Shown in pieces: positions 46,023-54,240 of a DNA stretch of 64,000 nt; position 1 is the first letter of the stretch, and each line of letters starts with the position of its first letter. Location: positions 124,001-188,000 of the forward strand of contig CAVVFX010000003.1 in assembly GCA_963747535.1 (NCBI GenBank), written 5' to 3'. The DNA comes from CAVVFX01 sp963747535 (GTDB lineage: Bacteria; Acidobacteriota; Terriglobia; Bryobacterales; Bryobacteraceae). A model generated the notes under the pieces. It was not told where the DNA came from and did not search any database. It saw only the letters and a program-made list of their open reading frames with translations. A program made the position numbers and the translations under genes.

Positions 46023-46622
46023 ATGAGACATCTGCCGCGTATAAAATATCTGCTTCTGATCGCCGGCGCCGCTTCCGCGGTGGCAGCGTTCTCGCAGGAC
46101 CAGGATCCCGCCTCATGGCAGAGCAAACTCGCCTATCATGCTCAAACCGCTTACGGCACGGAAGCCCTAGCCGGCTCGGCCCTCTATGACGGCTTTTTGC
46201 AGGAAATGGATTACCCGAAAGAGTGGCGGCAGGACGGCTTGGGTTACGCCCATCGTCTGGCCTCGACTTTGGCCTATGCCGGAATTCGCAATACGCTGGG
46301 CTTCGGTCTGGATACGGTACTGCATCAGGATCCCCGCTACTATCGCGCGGAAAATACCGGTTTGTTGCGCCGGATGGGCCACGTGTTCCGCGGGACCCTT
46401 CTCGCGCGCAAGGACTCGGGCGGCGAGACGTTGGCCACCTGGCGTTTCGGCAGCGCCTATGCTGCCGCGTTTCTTTCGAACGAGTGGTATCCCGACCGGC
46501 TCAATACTGTGAAACTGGGCTTTGTGCAAGGTTCGGCTCAGATTGGATTCGATCTATTGGCTGATCTCCGCACCGAGTTCTGGCCCGACATCCGGAAAAA
46601 GATTCAGCGCCGCAAACCGTAA
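46023..46622 (+). CDS. Exported protein of an acidobacterial hypothetical family
   Basis: A 199-residue protein with a signal peptide (YLLLIAGAASAVAAFSQ). The body (YAHRLASTLAYAGIRNTLGF, GLDTVLHQDPRYYRA, GGETLATWRFGSAYAAAF, SNEWYPDRLN) matches a widespread acidobacterial family of outer-membrane or periplasmic proteins of unknown function. The repeated GxxY/F and aromatic pattern suggests a membrane-associated beta or helical fold, which is a guess. It is divergent from the glycosyltransferase operon. Confidence 0.75.
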   Translation: MRHLPRIKYLLLIAGAASAVAAFSQDQDPASWQSKLAYHAQTAYGTEALAGSALYDGFLQEMDYPKEWRQDGLGYAHRLASTLAYAGIRNTLGFGLDTVLHQDPRYYRAENTGLLRRMGHVFRGTLLARKDSGGETLATWRFGSAYAAAFLSNEWYPDRLNTVKLGFVQGSAQIGFDLLADLRTEFWPDIRKKIQRRKP

Positions 46623-46660
46623 TCTCAGTGTCGGCATGAGATCTGATGGAAGCTGTTCGT

Positions 46661-46764
46661 CTGAAAGGCGACGCCGGAGATTGGCCCTTTCCCCGTAGGA
46701 CAGACCATCGTCTTGTGTGGTCTGTCCGTCCGCGCAGCTGCCGCTGTCCGCCTGAAAGGCGACG
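46661..46764. repeat. Double-hairpin repeat, copy C, flanked by 13-bp direct repeats
   Basis: GGACAGACC (46698-46706) pairs perfectly with GGTCTGTCC (46719-46727) across a 12-base loop; the second hairpin is degenerate. The sequence CTGAAAGGCGACG occurs at 46661-46673 and again at 46752-46764, enclosing the hairpin like a duplicated target. Confidence 0.65.
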
Positions 46765-46815
46765 ATTAGACCCGGGGCTGCATGCTAAAGGCGTATACTT
46801 GCGAAGGAGAATCGT

Positions 46816-47799
46816 ATGACACGTACAGGTCTGTTTTCCTCAGTAGCGCTATCTCTCGCCCTCTTGCGGTGCACGCCTCTGCAACACGCAGTGGACGAGA
46901 AGTATTATCTGATTTCGACCAATTCCACCGTGCCGTACTGGCAGGAAGCGAAAGCCGGTCTGAACCGTGCGGCCTCCGCGATGCAGGTCAAGGCTGAGAT
47001 GGCCGGTCCCGATACCTACGATCCGAAAGCCGAACGCGATGAGTTTGTCGCGACAACGAAAAAGAAGCCCACCGGAATTATGGTCTCCGCCAGCGATGCC
47101 ACTCTGCTGAAGCCTGAGATCGACGCGGCCATTGCACAAGGCATTCCGGTAATTACCATCGATTCGGACGTAGCCGACAGTAAGCGCCTGTTCTTTATCG
47201 GCACCGACAATTACAAGGCCGGGGTAATGGGTGCCAAGGTGGCCATCGCGAAACTGCAAGGCAAAGGCAACGTGGTCATTTACACCATGCCGGGGCAGGC
47301 CAATCTCAAGGATCGCCTGCGCGGATACACGGACACGTTTGCCGAACATCCGCAGATCAAGATCATGCAGGTGATCGATATCCAGGGCGATCCTCGCATC
47401 GCTTTCGACCGCACCATGGAGATGATCGAAAAGAACGCCAAGGTGGACGCGTTCGTGAGTCTCGCATCCACCGCTGGCCCCGAGATCGCCTCGGTGCTGG
47501 AGCGAAAGAGCGTCTCCGGGAAAGTGGTCGTCGCCATGGATACCGATGCACGCACGCTGGAAGGCATCCAGAAAGGCATCATCTCCGCCACCATCGGACA
47601 GAAGCCCTTTACCATGGCATTTCTCGGCGTCAAGGCGCTTGATGATTTGCATCATCACCCGCCGAAGTCTTTGACTATCGATTGGGCGCAGGATTCGTTC
47701 TCACTGCTCCCCGCGATTGTCGACACCGGCGCGACGCTGATCGACAAGTCGAATGTCGATGCCTTCATCGCCGCGCGGAAATCCGAGACCGCCCAGTAA
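46816..47799 (+). CDS. Periplasmic sugar-binding-type protein (substrate-binding lipoprotein)
   Basis: A 327-residue solute-binding protein of the ribose/LacI type. The N-terminus has a lipoprotein-like signal ending LALLRC. The two-lobe fold is evident: YYLISTNSTVPYWQEAKAGL, GIMVSASDATLLKPEIDAAI, GIPVITIDSDV, GTDNYKAGVMGA, VDAFVSLASTAGPEIASVLE and TIGQKPFTMAFLGVKALDDL. GGAG precedes ATG 46816. No ABC permease or ATPase gene lies nearby, so it is an orphan here; it may feed a transporter encoded elsewhere or act as a sensor. Confidence 0.88.
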   Translation: MTRTGLFSSVALSLALLRCTPLQHAVDEKYYLISTNSTVPYWQEAKAGLNRAASAMQVKAEMAGPDTYDPKAERDEFVATTKKKPTGIMVSASDATLLKPEIDAAIAQGIPVITIDSDVADSKRLFFIGTDNYKAGVMGAKVAIAKLQGKGNVVIYTMPGQANLKDRLRGYTDTFAEHPQIKIMQVIDIQGDPRIAFDRTMEMIEKNAKVDAFVSLASTAGPEIASVLERKSVSGKVVVAMDTDARTLEGIQKGIISATIGQKPFTMAFLGVKALDDLHHHPPKSLTIDWAQDSFSLLPAIVDTGATLIDKSNVDAFIAARKSETAQ

Positions 47800-47869
47800 C
47801 GCTGCCGCGCGCTTTCCGGGCTCGCTGATCGGTGAAATCCGCTTTGTAGGCGGTTCCCCCTGGACAACT

Positions 47870-47887
47870 GCGGACGCCCTCGTCCGC
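47870..47887. repeat. Single hairpin of the second family
   Basis: GCGGACG-CCCT-CGTCCGC, a perfect 7-bp stem with a 4-base loop, like 24286-24303 except for one loop base. It lies 71 bp downstream of the sugar-binding gene; no T-run follows, so a terminator role is not shown. Confidence 0.65.
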
Positions 47888-48067
47888 CTTCTAATCCATT
47901 TTGCTAGCATTTTTCATAACTCGCACGCAACCCTGCAGTCCCGTGTTCTGTCATAGTTCGAACAAAACTCTTTTTCCGGTCTCCTCATGTGTGACAGCGT
48001 ACAGGCTGGGCTGGTACTGGCATAAATTGCGCGTAGGTATGTTCTATAGTCTTAATTTGGGAACTGA

Positions 48068-48553
48068 ATGCACCGTAGCCAGATTATTTCTTTCGCGGCG
48101 GTTCTTCTTTTCGGGTGTCATGACGTGAAAGCTCCGGTTAGTAAGATCGAGATAGTGGACATCCGAACGGCGAACCAGTTACTGTCCGGCTTTTACCAGC
48201 CGGAAAACGGTAAGTGGTGCTGGACCGCACGGGAATTTTCGATTGCCCTGAAGCCTCCCGATGGCGGCGAACAACGTGGGGCCACGTTAGAGATGGAGAT
48301 CTACGTTCCGGACGTGCAGATCGGGTTACTCGGACCTATGACGCTGTCGGCCAACGCAGGAAGTTACACCTTAGCCCCGGAGACGTTTTCGAAGAGCGGA
48401 ACGCATATTTATTCACGGAACATTCCAGGCGACGTACTCGCTACGAGCCTTCTTCCAGTGAGATTTAGTTTCGACAAAGCCAGATCCCCCCTCAGCGGCG
48501 ATGGTCGGGAGTTGGGCGCAATAGTCTCAAAAATTGAACTACAAGCGAACTGA
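48068..48553 (+). CDS. Predicted lipoprotein, unknown function
   Basis: A 161-residue protein with a lipoprotein signal (ISFAAVLLFGC). The mature part is rich in beta-type sequence (TLEMEIYVPDVQIGLLGPMT, SGTHIYSRNIPGDVLAT). No family recognised. It is five bases before the epimerase gene on the same strand, so the two are likely co-transcribed and it may work with the cell-surface polysaccharide genes downstream. Confidence 0.7.
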   Translation: MHRSQIISFAAVLLFGCHDVKAPVSKIEIVDIRTANQLLSGFYQPENGKWCWTAREFSIALKPPDGGEQRGATLEMEIYVPDVQIGLLGPMTLSANAGSYTLAPETFSKSGTHIYSRNIPGDVLATSLLPVRFSFDKARSPLSGDGRELGAIVSKIELQAN

Positions 48554-48558
48554 CAGCT

Positions 48559-49623
48559 ATGCAAAACAGGGAGACGATCAAGACATTTCTCGTGACCGGC
48601 GGCTCCGGGTTCTTCGGTGGCATCATGAAGCGGCACATCCTGGAACAAGGTCACCGTTGCATCAACGTCGACCTTGTCAAGGATTCGGACGAGCATCCGA
48701 ACCTGATCAAATATCAGATGGACATCCGCGACGCGGAGAAGTTGCAATCGATTTTTGCAGCCGCGCCCGCAACCGGGCCGATCGTTGGTGTGGTGCATTG
48801 CGCCGCAATCCTCGCCCATGCGGTGAACGACCGGAAGTTCCTATGGACCAGCAATGTCGACGGCACGCGCAACGTGATGGACGCGATGCGCCTTCACGGC
48901 GTCTCGCAGATGGTTTTTCTCTCGAGCAATTGTCTTTGGGGCGAATGCCTGGGACGCCCCGTGCGGGAAGACGATCCGCCCTATCCGGTGGAAGTCTACG
49001 GCCAGTCGAAAGTTGCGGCGGAACGGGTAATTCGCGAATATACCAACATCAAATCGGTAATTATTCGCTGCCCCACAATCATCGATTTCGGGAGGCTCGG
49101 ATTACTGGCTATCCTGTTTGAGTTCATTCACGACGGCCGGCGCGTATGGACGGTGGGTAATGGGAGTAATCGCTATCAGTTCATCTATGCGGGAGACCTG
49201 GCCAACGCCTGCATGCTGGCGTTGGACTATCCCGCTCCGGAAACGTTTAACATTGGCTCGGATAACGTGAAGTCACTGGCCGAAGTGTATGGCTACGTGG
49301 TGCAACGGGCGCAGAGTAAATCGGTTGTGGCCGCCTTGCCGCTGAGCCCGACCCTTGCCGCTATGAAGCTTTTTCATCATTTGAAGATATCGCCCCTGGG
49401 GCCGTATCACTACAAGATGATCGCCGAAGACTTTATGTTCGACACCACGCGAATCAAGGAAAAGCTGGGATGGCAGCCGACCTTGACCAACGAGCAGGTG
49501 CTGTGGCGGGCGTATCAGTACTATTCCGAGAACCGGCTTGAAATAGAGAAACGGCGCGATGTATCGGCTCACCGGCAGGGCGCCAAAATGGGTGTGATCC
49601 GACTCCTCAAATGGATCTCCTGA
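48559..49623 (+). CDS. NAD-dependent epimerase/dehydratase (extended SDR)
   Basis: A 354-residue extended short-chain dehydrogenase. VTGGSGFFGG is the NAD-binding glycine motif; GVVHCAAILA, SSNCLWGE and YGQSKVAAER (catalytic Y-x-x-x-K) follow, then a substrate-binding part with YQFIYAGDLANACMLAL and NIGSDN. Sugar-nucleotide or sterol-type epimerase activity is expected; the surrounding GT-C genes favour a nucleotide sugar. It overlaps the next gene by 13 bp. Confidence 0.9.
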   Translation: MQNRETIKTFLVTGGSGFFGGIMKRHILEQGHRCINVDLVKDSDEHPNLIKYQMDIRDAEKLQSIFAAAPATGPIVGVVHCAAILAHAVNDRKFLWTSNVDGTRNVMDAMRLHGVSQMVFLSSNCLWGECLGRPVREDDPPYPVEVYGQSKVAAERVIREYTNIKSVIIRCPTIIDFGRLGLLAILFEFIHDGRRVWTVGNGSNRYQFIYAGDLANACMLALDYPAPETFNIGSDNVKSLAEVYGYVVQRAQSKSVVAALPLSPTLAAMKLFHHLKISPLGPYHYKMIAEDFMFDTTRIKEKLGWQPTLTNEQVLWRAYQYYSENRLEIEKRRDVSAHRQGAKMGVIRLLKWIS

Positions 49624-51047
49624 CCGCTGCGGAAAAGCGTGTCGACGTCGCCCCGGCAGTTCGCTATCGGCCGGACTTCGCGGGGTTGGCGATTTACGCT
49701 TTGGTCGTAGCCGCGGCGATTGCGCATCACGAACCCTGGGCGGATGAGGCGCAATCCTGGCTGCTCGCGCGAGATGCCGGCCTCTACGAACTGTGGACCC
49801 GGCTGTTGCATTACGAAGGAACCACGGGGCTCTGGCAGACCCTGCTGCACGGGTTGATCCGTGCAGGGCTGCCCTACTCGGGGATGAATCTCGTAGCCGG
49901 TGTTCTGGGTGTAGCCGCTGCGGCCCTCATCATTTGGCGGGCGCCGTTTCCCTTGGGCGTTCGGCTCGCGCTGCCATTTTCTTATTTTCTATGCTATCAA
50001 TATGCCGTGATTGCGCGCAGTTATGACTTGTTGCCGGTGCTGGTTTTTGCCTGTGCCGCGCAGTTTGGACGAGCGGCGGAGCGGCCCCTGCTTTTCACTT
50101 CGTTGTTATGCCTGATGGCAGCCGTCAGCGCACATGGCATGATCATGGCCGTGTCGATCGGGGTGGCCGCGATGGCTCAATCTCACGCCTGGAAGCGCGC
50201 CCTCCCGTACGCGCGTGGCTTTGCGCTTGTCGCCGCATTGCTGGCTGCCGCGGCGTGGCCGGCGGCGGACGGAACTTTCGTCTCTCGCTTGAATTTTTCA
50301 TTCGCGCACTTCGTCGAAGTCTCCGGAAAAGCTTTCGCGGCCGCATTTACAGGCGAGATGTTTACCTCTCTGGCGATCGTTGCGATCTCCCTACCGCTGC
50401 TGTGGCGTGGGGGAGGGTTGCTGTTCTTCGCCGTGGCCGGCGGGTTGTTGTGCGGGGTTTATGCCGTAGTTTATTCCCAGGTCTGGCACTTCGGAGTGCT
50501 GTTTCTCGCGTGGATCTTCGCGCTGTGGATCGCCTGGGCGCGACTGGCGGAACAACGGCGCTTGGTAGTACGGGATTTGGCCGCGGCAGCCCTTGTGATC
50601 GTGATCGGCGTCCAGTGTTATTGGACGTGCTGCGCGGTCACGTATGACTGGAAAGCAGCTTACTCGGGAAGTCAGGCCGCGGCGCGCGGACTTCGTGAAC
50701 TTGGGCTTCCTTCCCCGAGGATCTACGCGATCGGCTTCGCTTGCGTAGCCATCCAGCCGTACTTTCCGCGCAATATATTCTCCAATTGGAACCATGGGCG
50801 TCCGGAGGCGTATTGGGATTGGTCCAGGCAGAATCGTGTCAACGAAGATACTTTGCGCCTGAGTTCGTCTCGTCCGGACTATGTGATTGTCGGATACAAG
50901 AACGACTTCGAGAGAAGCGTCTGGACGGAGCAGGTGCGAAATAGCGGTTACCGGGCCGTCCGTCATTTCGACGGCAATTCGTTCTGGCACGCGCAAGTGT
51001 TTGAGCCGGAGTCGTTCGATCTGTACCGGTTGGACGACCGGCGATGA
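49611..51047 (+). CDS. Polytopic GT-C-type glycosyltransferase-like membrane protein
   Basis: A 478-residue membrane protein with about ten hydrophobic segments. The first loop has HHEPWADEAQSWLLARD, the acidic motif seen in GT-C polyprenyl-phosphate glycosyltransferases. The C-terminal ~120 residues are soluble and periplasmic in outlook (PSPRIYAIGFACVAIQP, PDYVIVGYKNDFERSVW). It overlaps its neighbours by 13 and four bases, so it is translationally coupled with the epimerase and the next GT-C gene. Substrate unknown. Confidence 0.8.
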   Translation: MDLLTAAEKRVDVAPAVRYRPDFAGLAIYALVVAAAIAHHEPWADEAQSWLLARDAGLYELWTRLLHYEGTTGLWQTLLHGLIRAGLPYSGMNLVAGVLGVAAAALIIWRAPFPLGVRLALPFSYFLCYQYAVIARSYDLLPVLVFACAAQFGRAAERPLLFTSLLCLMAAVSAHGMIMAVSIGVAAMAQSHAWKRALPYARGFALVAALLAAAAWPAADGTFVSRLNFSFAHFVEVSGKAFAAAFTGEMFTSLAIVAISLPLLWRGGGLLFFAVAGGLLCGVYAVVYSQVWHFGVLFLAWIFALWIAWARLAEQRRLVVRDLAAAALVIVIGVQCYWTCCAVTYDWKAAYSGSQAAARGLRELGLPSPRIYAIGFACVAIQPYFPRNIFSNWNHGRPEAYWDWSRQNRVNEDTLRLSSSRPDYVIVGYKNDFERSVWTEQVRNSGYRAVRHFDGNSFWHAQVFEPESFDLYRLDDRR

Positions 51048-52795
51048 ACCCGCTCATCGACGCGGTCAGGACCTTCATCTACGAGACCACCCGGTTTCTG
51101 ACACCGGTGCCGGTCGCCGTGGAATGGGTTATTGCCGCGTTCGGTGCGATGTTAGTTGGGCTATGTCCCGTGGGCCGTCGGCTGGGCAGCCTCCGGCGCC
51201 GCTTTCATCGGATTGCGAACCGGCGCGTCTGGGCGATCGTCATCTCGGGCGCGCTTCCGGTATTGATCCGGCTCTCGCTGCTCGGAGTAATGCCGGTGCC
51301 CGAACCGAGCATCCACGACGAGTTCAGTCATCTGTTACTGGGCGACACCTTAGCCCACGGACGCTTGACCAATCCGGCGCACCCCATGTGGCGGCATTTC
51401 GAATCCATCCACATTATTCAGCAGCCGACGTATAACTCCATGTATCCTCCCGCCCCGGGATCATTTCTGGCGTTGGGAGAAGTGCTGTTTCACGAACCCT
51501 GGGCGGGCGTCGTGATTGGCGTGGGCCTGATGTGCGCGGCTTTGTGCTGGATGCTGCAGGGATGGCTGCCGCCGGCGTGGGCATTGTACGGGGCGCTGGT
51601 TGCCGGCCTCAAGATCGGGGTGGTCGGACTCTGGATCAACAGCTATCTGGGCGGAAGTGTATCGGCGATCGGGGGAGCGCTGCTGATCGGCGCGCTGCCT
51701 CGCTTGCGGCGCGGACACACCCCCACCTTGCCGGCGCTGTTCACGGGACTGGGGATGGTGATTCTGATGAATAGCCGTCCCTTCGATGGCGCCTTGCTGA
51801 GCTTGCTGGCGCTGAGCTATCTGGTGCTGGTTGTGCAGCCGCGGCGGAAGCTCGTGCCCCTGCTGGCGCCCGCGGCCATCGTGCTCACCTGCGGCATTCT
51901 CTTCACCGGCTATTACAACTGGCGCGTGACCGGGAATCCGACCCGCATGGGGTATCAGGTGAATCGGGACACTTACGGTTGGCCGGAGAACCTCGCATTT
52001 TTGCAGGCCAAAAAGCTTGTCCTGCGGGATCCTGTGTTACAGAAAATGTATCTCAAGGAGGTTTCGCAGCGGGATGTCTACAGTACGCCATTAAAGATCG
52101 TGGATAATCTGCTGACCCGGCTCTTTGATAACTGGACGTACTTCATCGGTCCCGTGCTGACTGTGCCGCTGTTGTTTCTGCCTTGGGTATTTCGCGACCG
52201 GCGCACCCGGCCGTTGGTGTTATTCATCGCGGCAATTGCAATTCTGAACTTGTTCCAGTTGGTCTTGTATCCCTATCATCTGGGTCCGGTTGTCGGGGTG
52301 ATGTTTGCGCTGGTGGCCCAGGGGATGAGGCATCTTTATGTTCAGCTGGGTCGCCGGCGCGGTGCGGTCGCGGTGATGGTTTTGCCGGTGTGCCTGATTC
52401 TGGTTGGGGCCATGAAACAGGAGGCGGACGCCCTGGATCTGCATCTTGCCTATTGGGAGCGGGCAACCGAGCCGCACCGCGACGCTCGCGCGTATATAGC
52501 GGAATGGTTAGCGCGCCGTCCGGGAAAACAGTTGGTGGTGGTGCGATACGCGCCCTTTCACAATCCGAATCAGGAGTGGGTCTACAACGGCGCTGATATC
52601 GATCGCAGCAAGGTAGTGTGGGCGCGCGAAGTCGATGCCAGGCAGGATGCGGAATTGCTGCGCTATTTCAAGGATCGTGAAGTCTGGCTGCTCGAGGCCG
52701 ACGTATATCCGCAGCGGGTGGTGAAGTATCCGGAGTGTTTCCCAGCCGTGACCGTGAGAGAGTCGCTACGCGAACTCGGTAATCAAGTAAAGTGA
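51044..52795 (+). CDS. Polytopic GT-C-type glycosyltransferase-like membrane protein
   Basis: A 583-residue membrane protein with roughly 11-12 hydrophobic segments. EPSIHDEFSHLLLGDTLAHG, after the second helix, contains the acidic D-E motif expected of a GT-C active site, followed by NPAHPMWRHFESIHIIQQP. A soluble C-terminal section (RDARAYIAEWLARRPGKQLV) ends the protein. ATG 51044 overlaps the previous stop (ATGA). Last gene of the operon beginning at 48068 or 48559. Confidence 0.8.
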   Translation: MNPLIDAVRTFIYETTRFLTPVPVAVEWVIAAFGAMLVGLCPVGRRLGSLRRRFHRIANRRVWAIVISGALPVLIRLSLLGVMPVPEPSIHDEFSHLLLGDTLAHGRLTNPAHPMWRHFESIHIIQQPTYNSMYPPAPGSFLALGEVLFHEPWAGVVIGVGLMCAALCWMLQGWLPPAWALYGALVAGLKIGVVGLWINSYLGGSVSAIGGALLIGALPRLRRGHTPTLPALFTGLGMVILMNSRPFDGALLSLLALSYLVLVVQPRRKLVPLLAPAAIVLTCGILFTGYYNWRVTGNPTRMGYQVNRDTYGWPENLAFLQAKKLVLRDPVLQKMYLKEVSQRDVYSTPLKIVDNLLTRLFDNWTYFIGPVLTVPLLFLPWVFRDRRTRPLVLFIAAIAILNLFQLVLYPYHLGPVVGVMFALVAQGMRHLYVQLGRRRGAVAVMVLPVCLILVGAMKQEADALDLHLAYWERATEPHRDARAYIAEWLARRPGKQLVVVRYAPFHNPNQEWVYNGADIDRSKVVWAREVDARQDAELLRYFKDREVWLLEADVYPQRVVKYPECFPAVTVRESLRELGNQVK

Positions 52796-53047
52796 GCCCT
52801 TGTGCAGGCAGCTGCTATAAATCCAACGTCGCAAAGCCTGCCAAGTCGCCCTTCAGTCTTTGGCTGAGACAATGTGTCTGCGACCTTCGCTAAGGCCGCC
52901 CCGTCGGGAGTATGAACAAAACAGTTGCCTTCTTTGCGGAAATCAACATTTCGGAACGTAGGCGGTTTCGCCTGCGCCGGTCCTCGTTACAGGCGACATT
53001 TTGTGACCCGGTAGTACTAACTGCAGACCATTCAGCGGAGCAGCCGT

Positions 53048-53776
53048 TCACCCCCACTCGAAACCGGCGATGCCGTAAATCCGCGATTGATCTTCCCAGG
53101 GATCGGGCCCCAGCACCATGCGCGTCAGCCTCCTCACCGGAGCAAAATTCAACCTCTGCGCGAGCGCCACGGCATCCGCATTGGCAGGCAGGACATCCCA
53201 GAAATAATGGTCCGCTCCGATCTCGCCGAGCGCCTTCCGGAACAGGCGTTCGGCGGTCCGCGGGTTGTCGGCCACGCAAGGACCGAGATAGTGCGCCCGC
53301 ACGCCGGGACGATGCAACAGATAGCCCCCAGCCTCGACGATCGGCGGAGTTTCTCCCGCGTACTGCTCCTTCGAATCCACGTCGCAACCCCATCGCTCCA
53401 CCGCTTGTTCGTCGCGAAACCCGAGGCTCTGATAGAGGCGGCGCCCCTGCTCAGTCGCATCGAGCTTGATGGTGCAAACCTCGCGCTCACGGGCCATCTC
53501 GATCGCTCGCGACACCAGCATCCGCGCAAAGCCGCGCCTCTGATATTCGGGATGCGTCAACACCATGCCGATCCACGCTAGCCGCTTCTCGTAGCAGACC
53601 AGCGTAGTGGTTGCCACGATCCTTCCGTCGCACGCGATTCCGATGCAGCCGTCGGGAGAATCAGTCATCAACGCCAGCCAGTCGGCAGGCGTCTGGTTCC
53701 ATCCCGCGCCTACCGACAGTTCCTGCGCATCCGGTATGACCTCCGGCGACAAATTCACCAGTTCCATCTTCTCCAT
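53048..53776 (-). CDS. GNAT-family N-acetyltransferase, two-domain
   Basis: A 242-residue protein. The first GNAT domain is clear: RLAWIGMVLTHPEYQRRGFA followed by RMLVSRAIEMARE (acetyl-CoA motif Q/R-x-x-G-x-A, here RRGFA) and LDATEQGRRLYQSLGF. The second half (~125-242) looks like a degenerate second GNAT-type domain (YFWDVLPANADAVALAQRLN, RRLTRMVLG). ATG 53776 or 53767 may be the start. It transfers an acetyl group to an unknown amine. Adjacent to the REP/RAYT element; no operon partners. Confidence 0.85.
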   Translation of the reverse strand: MEKMELVNLSPEVIPDAQELSVGAGWNQTPADWLALMTDSPDGCIGIACDGRIVATTTLVCYEKRLAWIGMVLTHPEYQRRGFARMLVSRAIEMAREREVCTIKLDATEQGRRLYQSLGFRDEQAVERWGCDVDSKEQYAGETPPIVEAGGYLLHRPGVRAHYLGPCVADNPRTAERLFRKALGEIGADHYFWDVLPANADAVALAQRLNFAPVRRLTRMVLGPDPWEDQSRIYGIAGFEWG

Positions 53777-53878
53777 TGTGGGACAGACTTTGAAGACCGC
53801 CCCGGAGTTCGGACAGTTTAGGGTGAGAACAATCTATTGGATTGGCGCTTTCTTGTACTACTAATAGTCTGAAGAATC

Positions 53879-54162
53879 GTGGAGTAGGCCTTTGGCCTGC
53901 GAACGACTTGTGCTATCACAAGAGACACCTTCCCCACCCGCTTTGGCTGGGAGACCAACGGATCGCAGCGGTTGTCGAGGCGCTGGAACAGGGCGAAGAC
54001 GGATATCGCCTGCACAAGAGGTTTGCGCGGGTCATCATGCCCGACCACCTGCATGTCGTGACGCGGCCATTTCGGCCCTTGCCGGCGGTAATGAGATCGA
54101 TCAAGGGCTCCGCAGCGCATTCGGCCAACCTGGTGCTGGAGCCGGCCAAAGGCCTACTCCAC
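53879..54162 (+). mobile_element. RAYT remnant between inverted REP-like hairpins
   Basis: GTGGAGTAGGCCTTTGGCC at 53879-53897 and its exact reverse complement at 54144-54162 enclose 284 bp. Each end contains the palindrome AGGCC-TTT-GGCCT or its half, preceded by GTAG, the foot sequence usual for REPs processed by RAYT transposases. The interior encodes a RAYT fragment. The arrangement matches a REP pair in inverted orientation around its transposase gene (a REPtron-like unit). Confidence 0.8.
53899..54143 (+). pseudogene. RAYT (REP-associated tyrosine transposase) fragment
   Basis: The frame gives HPLWLGDQRIAAVVEALEQG, then YRLHKRFARVIMPDHLHVVT and PLPAVMRSIKGSAAHSANLV, the central part of RAYT/Y1-type transposases. 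The M-P-D-H-x-H of the HUH metal site is present, but the catalytic Tyr-containing C-terminal helix and the N-terminal strand are absent. About 80 of ~200 residues remain, so it is inactive. The frame continues without stop into the ATP-grasp gene. Confidence 0.8.
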
Positions 54163-54240
54163 ACGTACCATCTCAACGCCCGCTTCCGACACATGCCAAA
54201 ATGCATAGATAACCGTCACACGGACGGAAGCCCAAGATCC

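Noticed and set aside
53842..54240. N-terminal extension of the ATP-grasp protein
   Set aside because: It encodes a RAYT fragment and one inverted repeat; the family start is at 54241.
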